Below are positions 26,019 to 34,844 of a stretch of DNA of 64,000 bases, in pieces. Origin of the DNA: Streptomyces sp. CB02261 (GTDB lineage Bacteria; Actinomycetota; Actinomycetes; Streptomycetales; Streptomycetaceae); the NCBI RefSeq assembly GCF_001905665.1, contig NZ_LIVX01000007.1, positions 248,001-312,000 on the forward strand, read 5' to 3'. Below the pieces are notes generated by a model. That model saw only the letters and a program-made list of their open reading frames with translations. It searched no databases and was not told the origin of the DNA. Each line of letters starts with the position of its first letter. The stretch's first letter is position 1. The translations under genes and the position numbers were made by a program.

Positions 26019-26627
26019 TCAGCTGCCCGTTCCGGTGCGGCCCCAGTCCGGGCCGGTCGCCGCCCACGCCCGGTCGAGACGCGCGTACCGCAGCAGCACC
26101 AGTCGGCGTACGGCGAGACGGCGGACGATCTCCACCAGGACGCCCGTGAGCAGTGCGGCGGTCAGCCCGGCGACGGCCGCGTGGGCGCGGGCGGTGCCGG
26201 CCTGCATCGGTGCCGGCGCCGGGCGTCCGTCCCGGTCCGTCCACAGCGCGAAGACGGTGCCGGGGGCGGACGTGCGCCGGGCCGTCGTCACCGTTCCCGT
26301 ACGGGGCGAGCCGTCCGGCGCGGTCCACCGGGCCACGACCTGGCGGCGCAGCCGCTCGTCGCCGGCGTCCTCGGCGGTACCGGACCGGCTCGCGGGCGGG
26401 TCGGCGGGCCGTACGACCCGGGCCGTCGTCGGCACGCGCTGTTCCTGCTGGACGCGGACCGCGCGCTGGAGCGAGTCGTCGGCCGACGATCCGGCCGCCC
26501 AGCCGGTGAGGGGCACCAGGACGCAGAGCAGGACGGCCGCCACGAAGGCGACCCAGGCTTCGACGAGGTCCGTGGTCCGGCGCAGGGGATTGTGCCGCCA
26601 GCGCCAGAGTCCGATGGCTGCGCGCAC
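26019..26627 (-). CDS. Rv1733c-family membrane protein
   Basis: A 202-residue protein with two membrane segments: one after the conserved N-terminal NPLRRTTDLVEAWVAFVAAV, and one near residue 150 (VAGLTAALLTGVLVEIVRRL). The extracytoplasmic domain between them is about 100 residues. This layout is that of the Rv1733c family. Function is unknown. GTG 26627 is preceded by GAGGGGG at 8 bp. It is monocistronic. Confidence 0.8.
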   Translation of the reverse strand: MRAAIGLWRWRHNPLRRTTDLVEAWVAFVAAVLLCVLVPLTGWAAGSSADDSLQRAVRVQQEQRVPTTARVVRPADPPASRSGTAEDAGDERLRRQVVARWTAPDGSPRTGTVTTARRTSAPGTVFALWTDRDGRPAPAPMQAGTARAHAAVAGLTAALLTGVLVEIVRRLAVRRLVLLRYARLDRAWAATGPDWGRTGTGS

Positions 26628-26781
26628 GTCGGCACCCCCTCGTCGTTCACCGCTCCTTCGACGAGTGTGCCTCGGGGGACGGCCCGCCGCCCGTCGGGCC
26701 CGTGAAGTGTGACGGGTGTCCCGCCTCTTGGCCCCCGGTCCGCATCTCGGCCCCCGGAGGAACGCGCGGCGTACGGCCCGC

Positions 26782-27606
26782 TCAGTCCAGGATCTTCACC
26801 TCGTCGCCGACCCGGACCGTGCCCGTGTTCTCGGGGACGAGGTTCTGGCCGAAGATGACCCGGCCGTCGTTCTTGCGGTGCTGGGCGAGGGTCCGCAGCG
26901 GCTCCTTGCCGCGCTCGGCGGTCGACTGGTTCGTCGTGGTGACGACACAGCGCCCGCACGGCCGCGCGACCCGGAAGGTGATCTCTCCGACGGCGAGCCG
27001 CGTCCAGCCGTCCTCCTCCCAGGGGGAGGTCCCTCCGATCACCAGGTTCGGCCGGAACCGGTTCATGGGGAGGGGGCCCTCGTGGGCGTGCTCCCCCTGC
27101 GCGATGAGGGAGTTGAGGGCGTCGAGCGAGGACGTGGTGGCGACGAGCAGCGGATAGCCGTCCGCGAAGCTCACCGTCTCGCCGGGCAGGGCGTACGCCG
27201 GGTCGACGGGGCGCCGGTGTTCCGGGGCGTCCATGTGGACGAGCCGGAACTCGTCCTCCAGGTACGCCGAGAGCCAGCCTCCCGCCGCCCCGTCCGCCGG
27301 GACGGCCTCGACGTGCTTGTCGAAGATCTCCACGGTGACGGTCGACGAGGGGTGCGGAACATCGACCGTCAGGGGCGGGTGGCCGGGCGCGGAGAGGGTG
27401 ACCCCGCCGCCCGGCAGCGGCTCCGCCGTGGCCAACGCCATCCGGGGGTGACGGCGTTGGGTCACGACCTTGCCCGCGGCGTCGACGACGGCCCAGCGGC
27501 GGTCCCCGGCCAGCCCCCAGGGCTGGACCTCGGCCTCCGTGGGAGCCAGCGCGCGCATGGCCTTCACCGGGTGGACGTGGACGGAGCGGAGCACAGGAGT
27601 CGGCAT
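26782..27606 (-). CDS. MOSC-domain molybdenum-sulfur carrier protein
   Basis: A 274-residue protein with an N-terminal MOSC beta-barrel (VHVHPVKAMRALAPTEAEV, GLAGDRRWAVVD) and a C-terminal MOSC domain containing RFRPNLVIGG and the putative molybdenum-binding cysteine segment ARPCGRCVVTT. The family resembles YcbX/mARC, which reduce N-hydroxylated compounds using molybdenum cofactor with an electron partner; no fused ferredoxin domain is present. ATG 27606. It stands alone. Confidence 0.88.
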   Translation of the reverse strand: MPTPVLRSVHVHPVKAMRALAPTEAEVQPWGLAGDRRWAVVDAAGKVVTQRRHPRMALATAEPLPGGGVTLSAPGHPPLTVDVPHPSSTVTVEIFDKHVEAVPADGAAGGWLSAYLEDEFRLVHMDAPEHRRPVDPAYALPGETVSFADGYPLLVATTSSLDALNSLIAQGEHAHEGPLPMNRFRPNLVIGGTSPWEEDGWTRLAVGEITFRVARPCGRCVVTTTNQSTAERGKEPLRTLAQHRKNDGRVIFGQNLVPENTGTVRVGDEVKILD

Positions 27607-27660
27607 ACCGTCATCCTGCCAGCCGCCCCGGGCTCCCCGTCGTCCGGTGCGGGGCGCCGG

Positions 27661-28155
27661 TCAGTAACCCCCGCCCTGGTAGGGACGGTTGTACGGGTCG
27701 TCGTACGGCGAGGGGGCGGGGAACGCCGCGGGCACGGGCCGGGGCGCCGCGGGACGCATCGCCTCGTACCCCGCGGCCGCCGGCCGGGGCTGCTGCGGGT
27801 ACTGCCCGCCCTGGTAGCCGCGGGGGGCCGTCTGCTGCTGCGGGATGTACGGGGCGGGGGCGTGCTGCAGGGGCACGGGGGCCATCTGCTGCGCGGGCTG
27901 CGGGTAGCCGTAGCCGTTGCCGTAGGAGGGCTGCGGGGAGGGCGCCGCCGGAAGGGCGGGCAGGGCCGCGGGGAGCGCCGGCAGGTAGGAGCCGCTCGTG
28001 GGAAAACTGCTGCCGGTGTCGTAGGCGGCGGGCACTCGGATCGGGGCGATCTGAGGCGTGCCCCGCTCCGCGACCAGGGAGTCGTAGATCGGGGTGTCCG
28101 GGAAGGACGGCGCGGTGTGGTAACCGCCTCCATAGGTGGAGCGGGGGGAGGTCAT
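27661..28155 (-). CDS. Pro/Gln/Tyr-rich low-complexity protein (DUF6643-like)
   Basis: A 164-residue, largely disordered protein starting MTSPRSTYGGGYHTAPSFPD and then running through proline, glutamine and tyrosine-rich sequence to a YQGGGY end. The first 45 residues look conserved (IYDSLVAERGTPQIAPIRVP), the rest does not. No membrane segment or signal peptide. Function is unknown; I recognise it only as a streptomycete family of uncharacterised proteins. ATG 28155 has no clear ribosome site. It has a long, relatively AT-rich upstream region that may carry complex regulation. Confidence 0.72.
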   Translation of the reverse strand: MTSPRSTYGGGYHTAPSFPDTPIYDSLVAERGTPQIAPIRVPAAYDTGSSFPTSGSYLPALPAALPALPAAPSPQPSYGNGYGYPQPAQQMAPVPLQHAPAPYIPQQQTAPRGYQGGQYPQQPRPAAAGYEAMRPAAPRPVPAAFPAPSPYDDPYNRPYQGGGY

Positions 28156-28516
28156 GGCACATAAGTTAAGCCCACGATGTGCTGGTTGGGGAGCCTGATT
28201 AGAGGGTTGTTTGACGGGCTTGGGGGAGAAGTGGATCCCCAATCAGAGCGAACGTGTCAAAAACGGGCGGCGGCGCACGCCAAGATCGTGTAAAAGCCGA
28301 GTTCGGAGGGGGTTACCGGCGGGTCGGACCCGTCCGGTCCGGTGCGGTGCCCCAGGCATGAAGAACGCATAAAGAAATGGTGCCGAGAAGGGGGGCGGGA
28401 ACTTGATCATGGGCATGATTGCGCGTCAATCCGCCACATCCGGGGGTCATGTGTACGCGCCGAATTGACGGCGCTACTCCCCGTGTCGGAAAAACCATTT
28501 ACCGCGAGGAAGCCCC
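28156..28516. other. Long, relatively AT-rich intergenic region
   Basis: No convincing gene is seen here. The region is much less GC-rich than its surroundings and should hold the promoter of the minus-strand low-complexity protein; TAACTT at 28162-28167 on that strand is a weak -10 candidate. A short inverted repeat CGGGT-cgg-ACCCG lies near 28319. No RNA gene or riboswitch is recognisable. Confidence 0.5.
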
Positions 28517-28615
28517 CCGGCCACGACCCCGCGAACGGCCCTCGGCGGTCCGGCGCCGCCTCCGGACCGGCCACGACCCGCGAACGGCCCTCACCGGTCC
28601 GGCGCCGCCTCCGGG
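28517..28615. repeat. ~50-bp tandem duplication at a gene 3' end
   Basis: Two copies (28517-28566 and 28567-28615) of a unit containing CCGGCCACGACC, GCGAACGGCCCTC and GGTCCGGCGCCGCCTCCGG. The second copy contains the stop codon and last codons of the glycosyltransferase gene; the first lies beyond it. Substitutions remove the stop in copy one. Confidence 0.85.
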
Positions 28616-29793
28616 CGCGCGTACGTCCGGCCCTTCCAGGCCGCGCCGACCCCCCGGTGGTGCCGCACCGCCGAGTCCACCGTCATCAGGAGATAGAGGA
28701 ACGCGGTGAACGGCAGCAGCGGCGCGAGCCACAGCGGCTGCCGGTAGTAGCGGAGCATCGGCACGTACGTCCCCGCCATCACCGCCCAGGCCGCACCGCC
28801 CGCCCAGGCCGCCACCGGGTCCCCGCCCAGCACCCCCGCCACCAGGGCCACCGGCGGCACCAGGTAGACGAGGACGAGACCCGCCACCGTCCCCGCGAGC
28901 AGCAACGGGTTGTGCCGCAACTGCGCGTACGCGCTCCGCGCGACCATCCGCCACAACTCACCGAGCCCCGGGTACGGGCGGACGCTGTCGACCCGCTCCG
29001 CGAGACCCAGCCAGATCCGCCCGCCGGCCCGCCGTACCGCCCGCGCCAGCGACACGTCGTCGATCACCGCCTGCCGGATCGCCTCCGGTACGTCCGCCGC
29101 CTCCGCCGTCTTCGTCCGCAGCAGCACACAGCCGCCCGCGGCCGCCGTCGCCAGAGGCCGCTCCCGGTTGATCCAGCGGAAGGGGTAGAGCTGAGCGAAG
29201 AAGTAGACGAACGCCGGCACGACCAGACGCTCCCACAGGGTCACGACCCGGAGCCGGGCCATCTGCGACACCAGATCCAGCTCGTTCCCCACCGCCGCCG
29301 ACACGAGCAGCCGCAGACTGTCCGGCTCATGGGCGATGTCCGCGTCCGTCAGCAGCAGGAACTCGGGTCCACGCGCCCGTGCCAGCGCCATGCCGTGCCG
29401 CAGCGCCCACAGCTTCCCCGTCCAGCCCCGCTCCGGCTCACCCGGCGACGCGACCGTCAGCGGCAGCCCGCCGCACCGGGCGGCCAGCTCGACGGCGAGC
29501 CTCCCCGTGCCGTCCGTACTCCCGTCGTCCACGAGGATCACCTCCGCGACCCCCGGATAGTCCTGCGTGAGCAGCGACGGCAGACTCAGCGGCAGCACCC
29601 CGGCCTCGTCCCGGGCCGGCACCACGACGACCACCCGCGGCCAACCGCCCTCGCCGTCCGCGGCCTGCCCGCGCGCGGGACTTCGGACGGCCGGCGGCAG
29701 CCGCTGGTCCGTACGCCAGAAGAACCCCTGGCCCAACAGCAGCCAGCCCCACACGACAGACGAACCGAGCGCGAACCAGGCGAGGGTGCTCAT
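28591..29793 (-). CDS. Family 2 glycosyltransferase, HpnB-like membrane protein
   Basis: A 400-residue membrane-anchored glycosyltransferase. An N-terminal membrane helix is followed by a GT-A domain with VVVVPARDEAG, ILVDDGSTDGT, GKLWALRHG and the DxD-type LLLTDADIAHEP, then C-terminal membrane helices. This resembles hopene-associated HpnB proteins, but no hopanoid genes are nearby, so the acceptor is uncertain. ATG 29793 begins just before the first helix; ATG 29835 in frame is an alternative. It is divergent from the racemase-like gene. Confidence 0.8.
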   Translation of the reverse strand: MSTLAWFALGSSVVWGWLLLGQGFFWRTDQRLPPAVRSPARGQAADGEGGWPRVVVVVPARDEAGVLPLSLPSLLTQDYPGVAEVILVDDGSTDGTGRLAVELAARCGGLPLTVASPGEPERGWTGKLWALRHGMALARARGPEFLLLTDADIAHEPDSLRLLVSAAVGNELDLVSQMARLRVVTLWERLVVPAFVYFFAQLYPFRWINRERPLATAAAGGCVLLRTKTAEAADVPEAIRQAVIDDVSLARAVRRAGGRIWLGLAERVDSVRPYPGLGELWRMVARSAYAQLRHNPLLLAGTVAGLVLVYLVPPVALVAGVLGGDPVAAWAGGAAWAVMAGTYVPMLRYYRQPLWLAPLLPFTAFLYLLMTVDSAVRHHRGVGAAWKGRTYARPEAAPDR

Positions 29794-29851
29794 TCGCGGC
29801 AGTCTGCCCCAGATCGCGGGGGATGTAAGGCTCATCGGCTAGGGTGACCGG

Positions 29852-30646
29852 GTGAAGATCGCGCTCATGGACTCCGGAATCGGCCTCCTCCCGGCGGCGG
29901 CCGCGGTGCGGCGGCTCCGGCCGGACGCCGATCTGCTCCTCTCCAACGACCCCGACGGCATGCCGTGGGGGCCGCGCACGCCGGAGGACCTCACGCAGCG
30001 CGCCCTGGCCGTCGCCCTCGCCGCGGCCGAGCACCGCCCGCAGGCCCTCATCGTCGCGTGCAACACCGCCAGCGTGCACGCCCTGCCCGCGCTCCGCGCC
30101 GCCCTCGAACCGGACATCGCCGTCATCGGCACCGTCCCCGCGATCAAGCCCGCCGCCGCGGGCGGCGGCAAGGTCGCCATCTGGGCCACCCCCGCCACCA
30201 CGGGCAGCGCCTACCAGCGCGGGCTCATCCGCGACTTCGCCGACGGCGCCGAGGTCACCGAGGTGCCCTGCCCGGGGCTCGCGGACGCCGTGGAGCACGC
30301 CGACCCGGAGGCCGTCGACCGGGCCGTCGCCGCGGCCGCCGCGCTCACCCCCCGGGACGTCCGCGCCGTCGTCCTCGGCTGCACCCACTACGAACTCGTC
30401 GAGGCGCGCATCCTCGCCGCCCTCGAAGCCCGCCGGGCGCCCGGGCTGCCCCCGCTGGTCTTCCACGGCTCCGCCGACGCCGTCGCCGCCCAGGCGCTGC
30501 GCCGCGTCGGCGCCGAACCCGCCCCCGACGCCGACCCCACCGGCGGCCTCTCCGTCCTGCTCAGCGGCCGCCCAGGGCCGCTCCCCGCCGCCGCCTTCGG
30601 CTACGCCGAAGCCCGCCTCCTCGGGGCGACGGCACCCGCTCACTGA
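29852..30646 (+). CDS. Aspartate/glutamate racemase family protein (MurI-like)
   Basis: A 264-residue cofactor-independent racemase. The N-terminal DSGIG motif and the two catalytic cysteines in VACNTAS and LGCTHYE are all present, so it should be active. Glutamate racemase supplies D-Glu for peptidoglycan, but the divergence from canonical MurI suggests a paralogue of uncertain substrate. GTG 29852. It is divergent from the HpnB-like gene. Confidence 0.82.
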   Translation: MKIALMDSGIGLLPAAAAVRRLRPDADLLLSNDPDGMPWGPRTPEDLTQRALAVALAAAEHRPQALIVACNTASVHALPALRAALEPDIAVIGTVPAIKPAAAGGGKVAIWATPATTGSAYQRGLIRDFADGAEVTEVPCPGLADAVEHADPEAVDRAVAAAAALTPRDVRAVVLGCTHYELVEARILAALEARRAPGLPPLVFHGSADAVAAQALRRVGAEPAPDADPTGGLSVLLSGRPGPLPAAAFGYAEARLLGATAPAH

Positions 30647-30707
30647 GCGTGAGCGGACGGTCTCGCTCCGGCGCGCTGTCGCGGCCGATCCTAGGTACGC
30701 TTCCCCT

Positions 30708-31274
30708 ATGAGGGAGCACGCCCGGGACCAGCACGCCGACGCGCGGAAACCCGCCGTCTGGACCGGCCGCGCGACCAACCGCTTCCAATGGCTGGCGGCG
30801 GTCGCCGGCGCGGCCTTCATGGCCCTCGGCATCACCATCGCCGTGGAATCGCCCTGGACCTCCGGCATCGCGGCCCTCCTGATGGCCGTGATCGGCTGCG
30901 TCGTCGGCGGACTCCTCATCCTCTTCGGCACCCTCGCCTTCGTCCATGTGGCCGTGAAGGTCGACGACCTCGCCATGGAGGTCCGCTGCGGCCACATCGG
31001 CGTGCCGCGCCGCCGCATCCTCCTCTCCCACATCGTCGGCGCGGAATTCGCCCCGAGCGTCACCCCGCGCCACTGGGGCGGCTGGGGCTACCGCTGGCGC
31101 CCCGAGATGGGCACGGCCGTCGTCGTCAGGCGCGGTGAGGGCCTGGTCCTGCGCCTCGGCGACGGGCGTACGTTCACGGTGACCGTCGACGACGCCGAGT
31201 CCGCGGTACGCGTCATCCGCGACCACCTCCGCCCGCCGACCCCGCCGAAACCGCCCACACCGACGGGCGTCTGA
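30708..31274 (+). CDS. Membrane protein with cytoplasmic PH-like domain
   Basis: A 188-residue protein: two membrane helices at about residues 28-48 and 58-82 (WLAAVAGAAFMALGITIAV and ALLMAVIGCVVGGLLILFG), then a soluble domain of beta strands with AVVVRRGEGLVLRLGDGRT. It ends in a Pro-rich tail. Function is unknown. The stop codon lies inside the first unit of a tandem repeat. Confidence 0.7.
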   Translation: MREHARDQHADARKPAVWTGRATNRFQWLAAVAGAAFMALGITIAVESPWTSGIAALLMAVIGCVVGGLLILFGTLAFVHVAVKVDDLAMEVRCGHIGVPRRRILLSHIVGAEFAPSVTPRHWGGWGYRWRPEMGTAVVVRRGEGLVLRLGDGRTFTVTVDDAESAVRVIRDHLRPPTPPKPPTPTGV

Positions 31275-31395
31275 GGCCGAGCCGGTCGACACCGACGGGC
31301 ATCGAAGGCCGAGCCGGGCCGAGCCGGTTGACACCGGCGGGCGTTCTGGGACCGAGCAGGTCGATACCGTCGGGCGTCGGAGGCCGAGCCGGTCC
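31257..31395. repeat. Degenerate ~33-bp tandem repeat across a stop codon
   Basis: Four units of 32, 42, 33 and 32 bp start at 31257, 31289, 31331 and 31364. Each begins ACACCG(A/G)CGGGC or close to it and continues into GGCCGAGCCGGTCG. The second has an internal 10-bp duplication. The stop codon of the upstream membrane protein is in unit one. The remaining gap to 31600 shows no gene or clear signal. Confidence 0.8.
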
Positions 31396-31600
31396 ACCGG
31401 TGGCGCGCGAGGCGGACCGACCCACGGATGCCGGTGCGGGAGGCAGGCGCCCGCGCCCGTGGCGGTCAGGCCGCCGACGACCGGGCCGGGAGGCACCCGC
31501 CCGCTCCCCCTACCGGCGGTGCGTCCGAGCAGGTCACCGGGGCCGGCCGCGGTCCCCACCGGCCTCCTCCCGGACAGGAACGACCCGTAGACTCCGCAAG

Positions 31601-33199
31601 GTGAGCACCACCATCACCCCCGTCGACCCGTCCGGAACCGACACCGCGCCCACGCCGGGCTCCCGGCTGCGGCGGTTCGTGCGGCCCGGGGCGGCCCTGC
31701 TGTCCGGGTTCCTGCTCTACCTGAGCTTCCCGCCCCGGCCCCTGTGGTGGCTCGCGCTGCCGGCCTTCGCCCTGCTCGGCTGGGCCCTGCGGGGCCGCCG
31801 CCTCCGGGCCGGCTTCGGCCTCGGATACCTCGCCGGGCTCGGCTTCCTGCTGCCCCTCCTCGTCTGGACCGGCGAGGAGGTCGGCGCCGGCCCCTGGCTC
31901 GCCCTCGCCGCCGTCGAGGCGCTCTTCGTGGCCGCCGCCGGACTCGGCATCGCGGCCGTCTCCCGGCTCCCGTGGTGGCCGGTCCTCGCCGCCGGGGTGT
32001 GGATCATCGGAGAAGGGGCACGCGCGCGCGTGCCGTTCGGCGGCTTCCCCTGGGGCAAGATCGCCTTCGGACAGGCGGACGGTGTCTTCCTGCCGCTCGC
32101 CGCCGTCGGCGGTACGCCGGTGCTCGGCTTCGCCGTCGCCCTCTGCGGATTCGGCCTGTACGAGACGTACCGGCAGCTCCGGGTCCACCACGCCACCGGC
32201 GCCGTCCCCCGAGGCCCGCTCGCCGTCGCCGTGCTCTCCGTGCTCGTCCCGGTCGGCGGCGCCCTCGCGGCCCTGCCCCTGGTCGACGACTCGGCCGAGG
32301 ACGGCACCGCCACCGTCGCCGCCGTCCAGGGCAACGTGCCCCGCCTCGGCCTCGACTTCAACGCCCAGCGCCGGGCCGTGCTCGACAACCACGCCGCCCG
32401 CACCCGCGAACTCGCCGAGGACGTCAAGGCCGGCCGGGCCCCGCAGCCCGACTTCGTCCTGTGGCCCGAGAACTCCTCGGACATCGACCCCTACGCCAAC
32501 GCCGACGCCGCCGACGTCATCGACGGCGCGGTCCGGGCGATCGGCGTACCGACCGTGATCGGCGCGGTCGTCGCCCCCGAGACCGGCAAGCTCCGCAACA
32601 CCCTCATCGAATGGGACCCGGAGCGGGGCCCGGTCGCCACCTACGACAAGCGGCACGTCCAGCCGTTCGGCGAGTACATCCCGCTGCGTCCCGTCGTCCG
32701 TCTCTTCAACAGCAACGTCGACCGGGTGAGCCGCGACTTCGGCGCCGGCACGAAGGTGGGCGTCTTCGACCTGGCGGGGACCCGGGTGGGCCTCGCCACC
32801 TGCTACGAGGCGGCCTTCGACTGGGCCGTGCGGGACACCGTCACCCACGGCGCGCAGCTCATCACCGTCCCCAGCAACAACGCCACCTTCGGCCGCACCG
32901 AGATGACCTACCAGCAGTTGGCGATGTCCCGCGTGCGGGCCGTCGAGCACAGCCGGTCGGTGGTCGTGCCCGTCACCAGCGGGGTCAGCGCGATCATCCG
33001 CCCCGACGGCGAGATCGTCGCGCAGACGAAGATGTTCACCCCGGACGTCCTGGTCGAGAAGGTGCCGCTGCGCTCCTCGCTCACTCCGGCGACCCGGATG
33101 GGCACCCTGCCCGAGGCCCTGCTCGTGGCGCTCGGGGCCGCCGGCCTCGGCTGGTCGGCGTTCCGCGCCGTACGAGCCCGCCGCACCCGGGCGGAGTGA
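31601..33199 (+). CDS. lnt: Apolipoprotein N-acyltransferase
   Basis: A 532-residue membrane enzyme that N-acylates the lipid-modified N-terminal cysteine of lipoproteins. About six N-terminal membrane helices precede a nitrilase-type domain. The catalytic triad is visible: Glu in VLWPENSSD, Lys in YDKRHVQPFGEY and Cys in ATCYEAAFD. A final helix lies near residue 510. GTG 31601 is the start at the first conserved segment; the upstream frame is repeat sequence. Streptomycetes often encode two Lnt paralogues, so this may be one of two. Confidence 0.93.
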   Translation: MSTTITPVDPSGTDTAPTPGSRLRRFVRPGAALLSGFLLYLSFPPRPLWWLALPAFALLGWALRGRRLRAGFGLGYLAGLGFLLPLLVWTGEEVGAGPWLALAAVEALFVAAAGLGIAAVSRLPWWPVLAAGVWIIGEGARARVPFGGFPWGKIAFGQADGVFLPLAAVGGTPVLGFAVALCGFGLYETYRQLRVHHATGAVPRGPLAVAVLSVLVPVGGALAALPLVDDSAEDGTATVAAVQGNVPRLGLDFNAQRRAVLDNHAARTRELAEDVKAGRAPQPDFVLWPENSSDIDPYANADAADVIDGAVRAIGVPTVIGAVVAPETGKLRNTLIEWDPERGPVATYDKRHVQPFGEYIPLRPVVRLFNSNVDRVSRDFGAGTKVGVFDLAGTRVGLATCYEAAFDWAVRDTVTHGAQLITVPSNNATFGRTEMTYQQLAMSRVRAVEHSRSVVVPVTSGVSAIIRPDGEIVAQTKMFTPDVLVEKVPLRSSLTPATRMGTLPEALLVALGAAGLGWSAFRAVRARRTRAE

Positions 33200-33202
33200 G
33201 GC

Positions 33203-33330
33203 GGGTCCGGACCGGCCCGAGCCGGACCGGCCTGGACCGGCCCCGGACCGGCCCGGGCCGGGCCGGAGCGAGCCGGTGCCAGGGCCGACCGGCCGACCGG
33301 CCCGGGCGGAGTCAGCCGGATCCGGCCGGA
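33203..33330. repeat. CCGGACCGGCC-type low-complexity repeat after lnt
   Basis: Irregular repetition of CCGGACCGGCC and CCGGGCCGG words, starting 4 bp after the lnt stop codon. Several copies are self-complementary, so the RNA would be highly structured. No coding content is seen. Confidence 0.6.
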
Positions 33331-33400
33331 ATCGGCAGGATCTTTTCCCTGCTCCGGGCACCCCCCGGCCCCCGTCCGTACATGATCTAGGGTCGGGTCC

Positions 33401-33883
33401 ATGGCTACCCCTGACTTCATCCGGTCCCTGCGCGAGAAGGCCGGACACCAGCTCCTCTTCCTCCCCGGAGTGAGCGCCGTCGTCTTCGACGACCAGGGCC
33501 GGGTGCTGCTCGGCCGCCGCTCCGACAACGGCCGGTGGGCGATCATCGGCGGCATCGTCGAACCCGGCGAGCAGCCCGCCGACTGCGTGCTGCGCGAGGT
33601 GTACGAGGAGACCGCCGTGCGCTGCGAGGTCGAGCGGATCGTGCTCGTCGAGACCCTCCGCAAGCCCGTCGTCTACCCCAACGGCGACGAGTGCCAGTTC
33701 CTGGACGTGTCCTTCCGCTGCCGCGCGGTGGGCGGCGAGGCGCGGGTCAACGACGACGAGTCCACCGAGGTCGGCTGGTTTCCCCTGGACGCCCTGCCCG
33801 AGATGAAGCGTTTCTCCCGACTGCGCATCGAGAAGGCGCTGGCGGACGAACCCACATGGTTCCGCACCACAGCAACCAGCTGA
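33401..33883 (+). CDS. Nudix hydrolase
   Basis: A 160-residue single-domain Nudix hydrolase with a box GGIVEPGEQPADCVLREVYEET at residues about 50-71, all metal-binding glutamates present. It has the MutT/ADP-ribose-pyrophosphatase-like length. Substrate is unknown. ATG 33401. It is downstream of lnt on the same strand but separated by 200 bp of repeats, so probably has its own promoter. Confidence 0.88.
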   Translation: MATPDFIRSLREKAGHQLLFLPGVSAVVFDDQGRVLLGRRSDNGRWAIIGGIVEPGEQPADCVLREVYEETAVRCEVERIVLVETLRKPVVYPNGDECQFLDVSFRCRAVGGEARVNDDESTEVGWFPLDALPEMKRFSRLRIEKALADEPTWFRTTATS

Positions 33884-33938
33884 ACTATGGGCTCGGCGCA
33901 CATCGGTGAGGGCGAGGGCCCTTCATAGGGTGCGGAGC

Positions 33939-34754
33939 ATGAGCCCCGCACCCGCGCCCGCCCCCGCACCCGCAGCCCAGCCCCGTGCCGTCGTCCTCGA
34001 CCTCACCGGCCGCACCGCGCTCGTCACCGGCGCGGCCGGCGGCATCGGGCGCGCCTGCGCGCTGCGGCTCGCCGCCTCAGGGGCCAGGGTCAGAGCCGTC
34101 GACCGGGCGTCCGAGGGCCTGGAGACCCTGGTGGAGGAGGCCGCCGCGCTCCCCGGAAGCCTCGAACCCCGGCTCCTCGACCTCACCGACCTGGACGCCG
34201 CCGAGGCCGCCGCCGCCGACGCGGACATCCTCGTGAACAACGCCGGACTCCAGCTCGTCCGCCCCATCGAGGAGTTCCCGCCGGACGTCTTCCACACCGT
34301 CCTCACCGTGATGCTGGAGGCGCCCTTCCGGCTCATCCGGGGTGCCCTGCCCCACATGTACGCCCAGGGCTGGGGCCGGATCGTCAACCTCTCCTCCGTC
34401 CACGGGCTGCGCGCCTCCGCCTTCAAGTCCGCGTACGTGGCCGCCAAGCACGGCCTGGAGGGCCTCTCCAAGACCGCCGCCCTCGAAGGCGCCCCGCACG
34501 GGGTCACCTCCAACTGCGTCAACCCCGGCTACGTACGCACCCCGCTCGTCGAGCGGCAGATCGCGGACCAGGCCGCGGCCCACGGCATCCCCCCGGAGCG
34601 CGTCCTCTCCGAGGTCCTGCTGAAGGACTCGGCCCTCAAGCGGCTCATCGAACCGGACGAGGTCGCCGAGGCCGTCCTCTATCTCTGCACCCCCCAGGCC
34701 TCGTTCATCACCGGCACCTCCCTCACCCTCGACGGCGGCTGGACCGCCCACTGA
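33939..34754 (+). CDS. 3-hydroxybutyrate dehydrogenase-like SDR
   Basis: A 271-residue classical short-chain dehydrogenase, most like D-3-hydroxybutyrate dehydrogenase, which oxidises 3-hydroxybutyrate to acetoacetate with NAD. The Rossmann glycine motif is TGAAGGIGRA, the NAG motif is NNAG, and the active site is Ser (NLSSVHG), Tyr and Lys (AYVAAKHG). An Ala/Pro-rich 15-residue N-terminal tail precedes the fold. ATG 33939 lies 8 bp after a TAGGGT -10-like element (33926-33931), so the transcript may be leaderless. A GAF/PucR regulator and an MHS transporter follow. Confidence 0.85.
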   Translation: MSPAPAPAPAPAAQPRAVVLDLTGRTALVTGAAGGIGRACALRLAASGARVRAVDRASEGLETLVEEAAALPGSLEPRLLDLTDLDAAEAAAADADILVNNAGLQLVRPIEEFPPDVFHTVLTVMLEAPFRLIRGALPHMYAQGWGRIVNLSSVHGLRASAFKSAYVAAKHGLEGLSKTAALEGAPHGVTSNCVNPGYVRTPLVERQIADQAAAHGIPPERVLSEVLLKDSALKRLIEPDEVAEAVLYLCTPQASFITGTSLTLDGGWTAH

Positions 34755-34844
34755 GGGCCACCCCCGCGCCCCGTACCCCGAGCCGGCGGGAAGGTCGTCC
34801 ACAGGGGTGGTGCGACCACACGTACGGCAGGTATCCCTGTGTCC

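Noticed and set aside
28156..28516. Small RNA or phage attachment site in the AT-rich gap
   Set aside because: No promoter-terminator pair, integrase or tRNA end could be supported.
28591..29793. Hopanoid biosynthesis cluster
   Set aside because: Only the HpnB-like gene is present; no squalene-hopene cyclase or hpn partners.
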